From: Megalobrama amblycephala
Lineage: Eukaryota; Chordata; Actinopteri; Cypriniformes; Xenocyprididae
Length of the DNA stretch: 64,000 nucleotides
Reading direction: 5' to 3'
NCBI RefSeq assembly: GCF_018812025.1
Contig: NC_063045.1
Span: forward strand, 58,957,383-59,021,382
Under the pieces are notes generated by a model that was given only the letters and a program-made list of their open reading frames with translations, was not told the origin of the DNA and searched no databases. The position numbers were made by a program, and so were the translations under genes. Shown here piece by piece: positions 60,012 to 64,000 of the stretch. The stretch's first letter is position 1. The number at the start of each line of letters is the position of its first letter.

Positions 60012-62002
60012 AAATCTATACACACAGATTGTATAAATAAATATAAAAGTAGAAATATATTTATTTATTTATTTATTTATTTTTTTATTATTATCATTAT
60101 TTTTTTAATACATGACTTAATCACTTATGAAGATTCCATTATTTCCCATGACTTATTGTATTCATTTTCATAATCACAATTTATTTATTCCCTGATATTT
60201 ACAGGTTTTTCTATAACTGAGGTAACTCTGCAAGACACATCCATCAAGTATCATCTGGCCAAACATATCATCCGAGGTCATGGCAGGACGGGTCTTACCA
60301 CGGACTGAGTCTCATGAGCGGGATGGGCGCACACGTGAAGAACACGGTAACCAATAGAAACGATCTCCTGCCCCACACGTCTGATAGTGCACCAATCAAC
60401 GGTGCGCTCATAAACGACAGCAAACCCTGATGAATAAAATGAGAAAAAAATGATATTGACAGAAACCACTACAGATGAACTCAGGAGTAAAATAAATGAC
60501 AGACAACACCTACCTTCACTCCCTGGATGAGGCCGTTTATTAAGAAGGTGTGTGTGGGGAATGTTTCGTGTAAAACCTACAGATGAAAAATACACATTTA
60601 TGCAGAATCTGTGAGAATCATTTCAACACCCAGATAAAATGTAATACTATTTATTTCTCAAAATGAAAGGTGCACTAAGTCATTTCATATGCCTGTTTTA
60701 CTGACTCTTATTTGCCTTCCCAAACATCCAGAGACTAGAGATGGGAATGATTTCAACTCCATAATGCTTCTGTTAACCAGGCTTATTTTAATGTTTTATT
60801 TTAACTTTTAATTTTTATATATTTTTTATGTTTCCATTTTAATATTACATTTTAGTATTTTTATCATGTGCTTTTGTCATTTTTATTATTTTTTTCTTTT
60901 TAAAATATTTCAATTTAGCTGTCATTTATTTTTTATTTATTTTGAAGTTTGAATCATTTTATTACTTTAACTTATTTCAGTTTCTAAGGCAACATTTATA
61001 ATTTTTGTTTAAGTTTTTTAAGTTTAAGTTTTTCCATCTAATATTTATATTTTATTTTATTTCAGCTTTATTTCAATTAACAGTTTTAATTTTGGTTAAC
61101 AAAATCAACACTGCTGTTAACAAAGAAAATTTTGTAAAACAAAACTTTTAATTTTTGTTTTTCGTTTCATTTTAATTTTCGAATCACATTTTTTTTTTTC
61201 CAAATCACGAGATCACAATTCTCCCACGATTCTGAACAGACAACGAAACAAAATAACATGTAATTTACTAGAGGTTCTGACAAAATGTTAATTTCTGCAG
61301 TCTGTTTAAAAATGTTTAATTCATTCGAATGAATACTTCAAAAAATAGGTTTGAGTGAATGATTCAATGACTCACTAATAAAGAATTCACTTGTTTCATT
61401 ACTGGATGAATCAGCGTTTTTGAACAAATCTCTTGAATGAATGATTCAATGACAAATACATTTTTAACAGTGATTTATCGCCACCTACTGGTGAAACAAT
61501 GTAATGATTCATTCATTATTTGAAGCACCAAGTTACTTTCAATGATTTGCTCTATTTTGATTGCTATCATAGACATCAGTGTTTATATCCGAACTATAAA
61601 CTTTTATCCCAGTACTTCTGTGATAGTTTGAATTATTGTAACACAGAAATAACCTAAACATGATAACTGCTCTCTCACAGATTTACATGTCAAAGTGTGA
61701 TTTTGTCAAATGTTTAATAGACACAGGAGAATCATTGTCATTTGTGTTTGAATCGAGATTGTGATCTTTTAATGATTAATCGTGCAGCTCTACATTATAC
61801 TGACACCTACTGGTGTGAATTTTGACAAAAACAACTTAGTGCACCTATAACTGAAGCATTTATCCTGATAAACATGAACTAAATGAGAATTAGAAGAACT
61901 CACAGTAAGCATCGGCGTCGTCAGGAGACCCCAGGCGAAAAACTCCAGAAAGATGACCACAACAGCATGATACACGCTCGGCTTCCCGATTCCCTGCTGG
62001 AC
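51997..62002 (-). CDS. mfsd14b: MFSD14B-like major facilitator transporter, eleven coding exons, 5' exon outside window
   Basis: Minus-strand gene, exons (transcript order) 62002-61904, 60576-60514, 60426-60299, 59418-59304, 59138-58920, 58371-58258, 54478-54407, 53692-53580, 53439-53341, 52645-52491, 52212-51997. Every junction has GT/AG and phases match throughout. The product (about 463 residues here; the human protein is about 506) starts within TM1 (FLEFFAWGLL), carries the MFS motif-A loop GALSDVWGRR after TM2, and ends with an acidic dileucine tail (GSDEDFEPLLEDSTV), a plausible endosomal sorting signal. The LSASYGD and GSDED segments fit MFSD14B better than MFSD14A. Family knowledge: MFSD14A/B are intracellular-membrane orphan transporters of the MFS; the substrate is unsettled and loss of mouse Mfsd14a impairs acrosome formation. 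The N-terminal exon is not in the window. One exon carries a +1 frameshift. Family assignment is firm; ohnolog identity is not. Confidence 0.93.
52491..52645 (-). CDS. mfsd14b: mfsd14b coding exon (TM11)
   Basis: 155 nt, starts with two bases completing Gly, ends in phase 0. Encodes LVQGMITGIRGLCNGLGPAL, the most conserved stretch of the C-terminal half, then a variable loop (SGITTIQPDYAIPVQIPTE). Confidence 0.93.
52722..53290. mobile_element. TTAA-flanked MITE in mfsd14b intron
   Basis: AGGGGACCATAATGCCC at left, GGGCATAGTAGTTCCCCT at right, TTAA at 52718-52721 and 53291-53294. Shares the subterminal module (52741-52810) with three other elements. Ends 50 bp from the frameshifted exon. Confidence 0.85.
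53341..53439 (-). CDS. mfsd14b: mfsd14b coding exon (TM10) with a one-base insertion
   Basis: The exon is 99 nt; 98 nt would keep the frame. Reading from the acceptor gives MMWAA. After one surplus base (A on the plus strand near 53423) the family sequence resumes as GAVAAMSSITFPAVSALVSR and ends with the phase-1 G that the next exon needs. Without correction the frame reaches a stop before the exon end. All other exons are intact, so a sequencing or assembly indel is at least as likely as a real null allele. Confidence 0.85.
53580..53692 (-). CDS. mfsd14b: mfsd14b coding exon (TM9)
   Basis: 113 nt, starts phase 0, ends with TG of a split Trp codon (GSEPW). Contains MRTIGNKNTVLLGLGFQ, the cytoplasmic loop and TM9 typical of the family. 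Confidence 0.93.
54407..54478 (-). CDS. mfsd14b: mfsd14b coding exon (TM8)
   Basis: 24 codons, phase 0/0, encoding VINFSPKTIAVFIGVVGILS and ILAQ. Donor GTATTT, weaker than its neighbours; acceptor CTCTCAG. Confidence 0.91.
54712..54765. repeat. (TA)n microsatellite, left part
   Basis: About 27 TA units, ending at the THAP-remnant element. Confidence 0.97.
54766..55582. mobile_element. TIR element carrying a decayed THAP domain
   Basis: GACCCCTTAA and TTAAGGGGTC ends with TA repeats on both sides. Contains a plus-strand THAP remnant. Superfamily undecided: an 8-bp TATATATA duplication (P element) or a TA duplication cannot be told apart inside a TA repeat. Confidence 0.65.
54874..55064 (+). 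pseudogene. THAP zinc-finger pseudogene (first exon)
   Basis: MSSCCVFGCQNRRNRT, then after a frameshift FYQIPTDIPSQKSKR-stop-LWLNAIRRTDW and NNTRVCSAHFISG before a donor GTAAAA. This keeps C-x4-C, the W and C-x2-H of a THAP domain, but with one frameshift and a stop where Gln is expected. Opposite strand to mfsd14b, inside its intron. Confidence 0.75.
55583..55654. repeat. (TA)n microsatellite, middle part
   Basis: About 36 TA units between two transposons, then a few CA units. Confidence 0.97.
55661..57250. mobile_element. Tc1-family element in mfsd14b intron
   Basis: CAGTGCCCTCCACAATTATT at left; AATAATTGTGGAGGGCACT at right, followed by TA repeat. Inner motif GGCCACAATTATTAGCACCC (55854) and its complement near 57035 form the direct-repeat layout. 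Confidence 0.88.
55979..56874 (-). pseudogene. Tc1 transposase pseudogene
   Basis: Starts MSKTKEYSSDVQQKIVELHK (56874). Later fragments are MSFLAANPPDGFGAHMDKKY, LMLWAYFSAGG and SQSPDLNPKENEWCELKRR; the third catalytic region is PKENEW, keeping Glu. Frame is lost at several points. Same strand as mfsd14b. Confidence 0.85.
57266..57755. repeat. cyprinid dispersed repeat, inverted pair
   Basis: 57266-57550 matches 21970-22170 and ends CCCCAAACTTTCGAATGCTA; 57560-57740 carries the complementary half (GATAAATGCTGTTCTTTTGA) and another CCCCAAACTTTTGAAC end. Confidence 0.75.
58258..58371 (-). CDS. mfsd14b: mfsd14b coding exon (TM7)
   Basis: 38 codons, phase 0/0, beginning SLRKVGQDTTVLLICITVFL and ending SSFFLYLRQ. 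The intron before the next exon (54479-58257) is 3.8 kb and holds a THAP-remnant element, a Tc1 copy and TA repeats. Confidence 0.93.
58580..58832. repeat. dispersed repeat (GTTAGTTCATGTTAACTAAT family)
   Basis: Intronic. GCATTAACTAACAATGAGCA at left and TCATTGTTAGTTCATGTTAA at right are inverted. No coding sequence. Confidence 0.6.
58920..59138 (-). CDS. mfsd14b: mfsd14b coding exon (TM5-TM6 and central loop)
   Basis: 73 codons, phase 0/0. Encodes SATFAASLVTSPAIGAYLS, then VVLVATLIALADICFILLAV, then the PESLPDKMR / WGAPISWEQADP central loop. LSASYGD is a match to MFSD14B rather than MFSD14A as I know the two. Confidence 0.94.
59304..59418 (-). CDS. mfsd14b: mfsd14b coding exon (TM4)
   Basis: 115 nt. 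The first base completes the split Trp codon, giving the expected WWYF junction; it then encodes AMISVSGAFSVTFSVIFAYI and the DVTDERERSTAYGL cytoplasmic loop. Confidence 0.93.
59640..60115. repeat. AT-rich intronic tract
   Basis: Long A/T stretch with TA units (59977-60008) and TTTA units (60057-60083). Confidence 0.85.
60299..60426 (-). CDS. mfsd14b: mfsd14b coding exon (TM2-TM3, MFS motif A)
   Basis: 128 nt, starts in phase 0 and ends with two bases of a Trp codon. Contains SAPLIGALSDVWGRRSFLL, the conserved cytoplasmic loop motif of the major facilitator superfamily, followed by TM3 (VTVFFTCAPIPLM). Confidence 0.94.
60514..60576 (-). CDS. mfsd14b: mfsd14b coding exon (loop 1 to TM2)
   Basis: 21 codons, phase 0/0, encoding VLHETFPTHTFLINGLIQG and VK. 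Donor GTAGGT, acceptor TAG. Lumenal loop and start of TM2 by family comparison. Confidence 0.93.
60600..61850. other. mfsd14b intron, no feature
   Basis: AT-rich intronic sequence with decayed repeats; nothing coding seen. Confidence 0.5.
61904..62002 (-). CDS. mfsd14b: mfsd14b coding exon (TM1), first exon visible
   Basis: 33 codons, phase 0 at both ends, acceptor AG after a T-rich tract and donor GTGAGT. Encodes GIGKPSVYHAVVVIFLEFF and the rest of the first membrane span. The upstream exon with the start codon is not recognisable before position 64000, where repeats dominate. Confidence 0.93.
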
Positions 62003-62222
62003 CTGAAACATCATAAATATAAACGGCTCATTATTCATAATGCTGATTGTAATCTTGAATGTGGCACATTTCCAAACTCCTCAGCTTTCAATGGGACTGA
62101 TCTCATTGCTATTCCTCTGAGACGCACAAAAGACTTCACTGCACAATAGAGGAAAGAAATTCAGCTGTGCCAAACTCTCAACCCACTACGGACAGACTTC
62201 ACAGTCTTGATGTGATGCTTAA

Positions 62223-63505
62223 AGGGATAGTTGAAAATTATCCCATGATTTACTCACCCTCAAGCCATCCTAGGTGTATATAACTGTATGACTTGCTTTT
62301 CCAAGTTTCATAATGGTAGTAAAATGCATCAGTTAAAGTACTCCACAGGGGGTTAATAAAGGCCTTCTGAAGTGAAGCGATGCATTTTTGTAAGAAAAAC
62401 ATTCATATTTAGAACTTTATAATCTAAAATAACTAGCTTCCGTCAGATGACCGTATGCATACTGCGCAAGTCGGCTTTCGTCACAAGAGCTTAAACGCAT
62501 CTCACAGTTCAAACAAATAGGGCTGGGCAATAAACTGAAGCTCCTCTTCTCTTATATCGAAATCCTCTGACAATTCCTGACCGGTGTTTTGTTTTGCTTT
62601 ATCCTCTGTGCTTCCGCGTTCGGCATTACGTCATGCGTCGGGTCGGAGGTCACTCTTCTGCCACAAATCGATGTCGGAAGCTAGTTATTATAGTTAATAA
62701 AGTTTTAAATATGGATATTTTTCTTACAAAAACCCCTCGCTTCACTTTAGAAGGTCTTTATTTACCCCCTGGAGCCGTATGGATTATATTTATGATGAAT
62801 GGATGCATTTTTTGTGGGCTTCAAAACACACACCCTGTTTACTACCATTATAAAGCTTGGTAGAGCCAGGATATTTTTAAATACACTGCCCTCCAAAAGT
62901 TTGGAAACGCCCTAGAAAAGTGGGGTTTTGGACAATATTGGCATGCATCCTTTTTAATTTGTGATAATTTTGCACTGATAAGGGACAACACAAACTACAA
63001 AAACATATTTTATTACATAAACAGTTTATACATAGAAAAAACTTAAATTTTCAATTCATCAAAATATCCAGCATTAGCAGCTATCTGACCTAAACTGGGT
63101 TCTGATTGGTTCATTGTATTCTAAACTTAATTGGCAATCAATTGTTGAAGCTATTAAGGTGTGCTGACCCAAAAATCTTTTACAAACCTGGGCCAAGTTT
63201 AAACCAGTAACCAGCATCACAGCTGGCAAAGGGGCATGTCTGACTTTGACATCAAAATGAAAATTATTATTGCTGGTCTTCAATGATAATGTCAAGTTAC
63301 TGTAATGTATTTGCACCAAAAAATGATAAGGATTTATGCTAATATTGTCCAAAACCACACTTTGCCAGGGGTGTTTCCAAACTTTTGGAGGCCCAGTGTA
63401 TATCTCCGATTGTGTTCATCTGAAAGAAGATAGTAATATACACCTAGGATGGCTTGAGGGTGAGTAAATCATGGGATAATTTTCATTTGAAAGTGAACTA
63501 TCCCT
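62223..63505. mobile_element. TTAA-flanked element (AGGGATAG family), second copy
   Basis: TTAA at 62219-62222 and 63506-63509. Left AGGGATAGTTGAAAATTATC (lacks ~10 bp of the terminal motif), right GAACTATCCCT. The two halves are long complements around 62500-62680. Interrupted by the MITE at 62884. Upstream of the first visible mfsd14b exon. Confidence 0.85.
62884..63398. mobile_element. Tc1/mariner-type MITE nested in the preceding element
   Basis: CACTGCCCTCCAAAAGTTTG and the complement CAAACTTTTGGAGGCCCAGTG-type end, TA at 62882-62883 and 63399-63400. 515 bp, no transposase. Confidence 0.85.
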
Positions 63506-63509
63506 TTAA

Positions 63510-64000
63510 AATACACTTGCCCGTATTGTCTTATGAACGGGCAAAGTGAGTTAATAATATAATTTAATCCCATTTGTACATAAAGCAGGAAACACAGAGA
63601 TGTTATTTGGGTAAAAACAGAAAAAAATTTTTCCTATCCAAATATTTGCGGTCAAAAAAGACCAAAGCTTTGAAATGTAATTTTTTTTTCTTGGGGAAAA
63701 TCAATGTAATATATTTTTGTTCAATAATATTTTTTGATTATTATTTAGAATTGTGAGGGGATTTTATGATACTATGCAATATTTATACAATTTTTATGAT
63801 CTATTTTTTTCCATTAAAATATATGCAATATTTCAGATTAAAATAGAGTGAAGGCCTTTAACATATCCAAATCATGTCTACGATTTTTTTTATGTGTTCA
63901 CATAGCTAATACGACAAAAGTCACCAAGTGTCATCCCATTCCGATCAAGCAAAAAAATTAAAAACGTAAAAGAGGCCTAGAGTAGGATTAACAAAATAAC
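63510..64000. other. gene-free right edge
   Basis: AT-rich, no exon recognised; the mfsd14b start exon must lie further right. Confidence 0.5.

Noticed and set aside
61883..62149. Plus-strand 88-codon frame
   Set aside because: Overlaps the well-supported minus-strand mfsd14b exon; antisense shadow.

Overview
The window is vertebrate nuclear DNA, almost certainly from a cyprinid (zebrafish/carp-like) fish. The evidence is one multi-exon vertebrate gene with GT-AG introns, many cut-and-paste transposons typical of zebrafish-type genomes (Tc1, hAT, Harbinger and TTAA-target elements), long TA, CA and ATCT microsatellites, and AT-rich spacer.

The only gene I can assign is an MFSD14B-like (HIATL1) 12-span major facilitator transporter on the minus strand, 51997-62002. 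Eleven coding exons were placed by splice sites and reading phase. The first coding exon lies beyond the right edge. One exon (53341-53439) carries a single extra base that breaks the frame. Two further stretches look like isolated exons of unidentified genes: 1813-1937 on the minus strand and 48151-48345 on the plus strand, both at low confidence.

From 1 to about 48 kb the window is gene-poor and transposon-rich. It holds a degenerate Tc1 (100-1653), two copies of another Tc1 family in opposite orientation (4795-6340 and 13089-14532), a third Tc1 family (17770-18897), and a series of TTAA-flanked elements (2134, 10891, 19663, 24157, 32336, 43128 and 44155, plus 52722 and 62223 inside mfsd14b). 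One of these encodes a THAP zinc finger (32642-32962), which points to Kolobok-type ancestry. There is a LINE 3' end (27010-27635), a Harbinger-type MITE (28442-29228), a 1.5-kb ATCC/ATCT array (30762-32280), and a 3-kb IS630/Tc1-like element inserted in a 200-bp tandem array (35368-39300) that itself carries a hAT palindrome and a solo LTR. A second solo LTR (39332-39612), a 1.5-kb array of 21-bp units (40338-41888) and a four-level nest of transposons (43128-47660) complete this part. Between them lie unique segments, some resembling conserved non-coding DNA.

From 48 to 64 kb the window holds the mfsd14b 3' flank and introns. These contain further insertions: a hAT element, a THAP-remnant element and a Tc1 strung along one TA repeat, and TTAA-flanked MITEs.

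Nothing suggests a bacterial-type operon or a CRISPR. The most informative structure is the history of nested insertions, with exact target-site duplications that allow relative dating. All family names rest on motif recognition, not on database searches.
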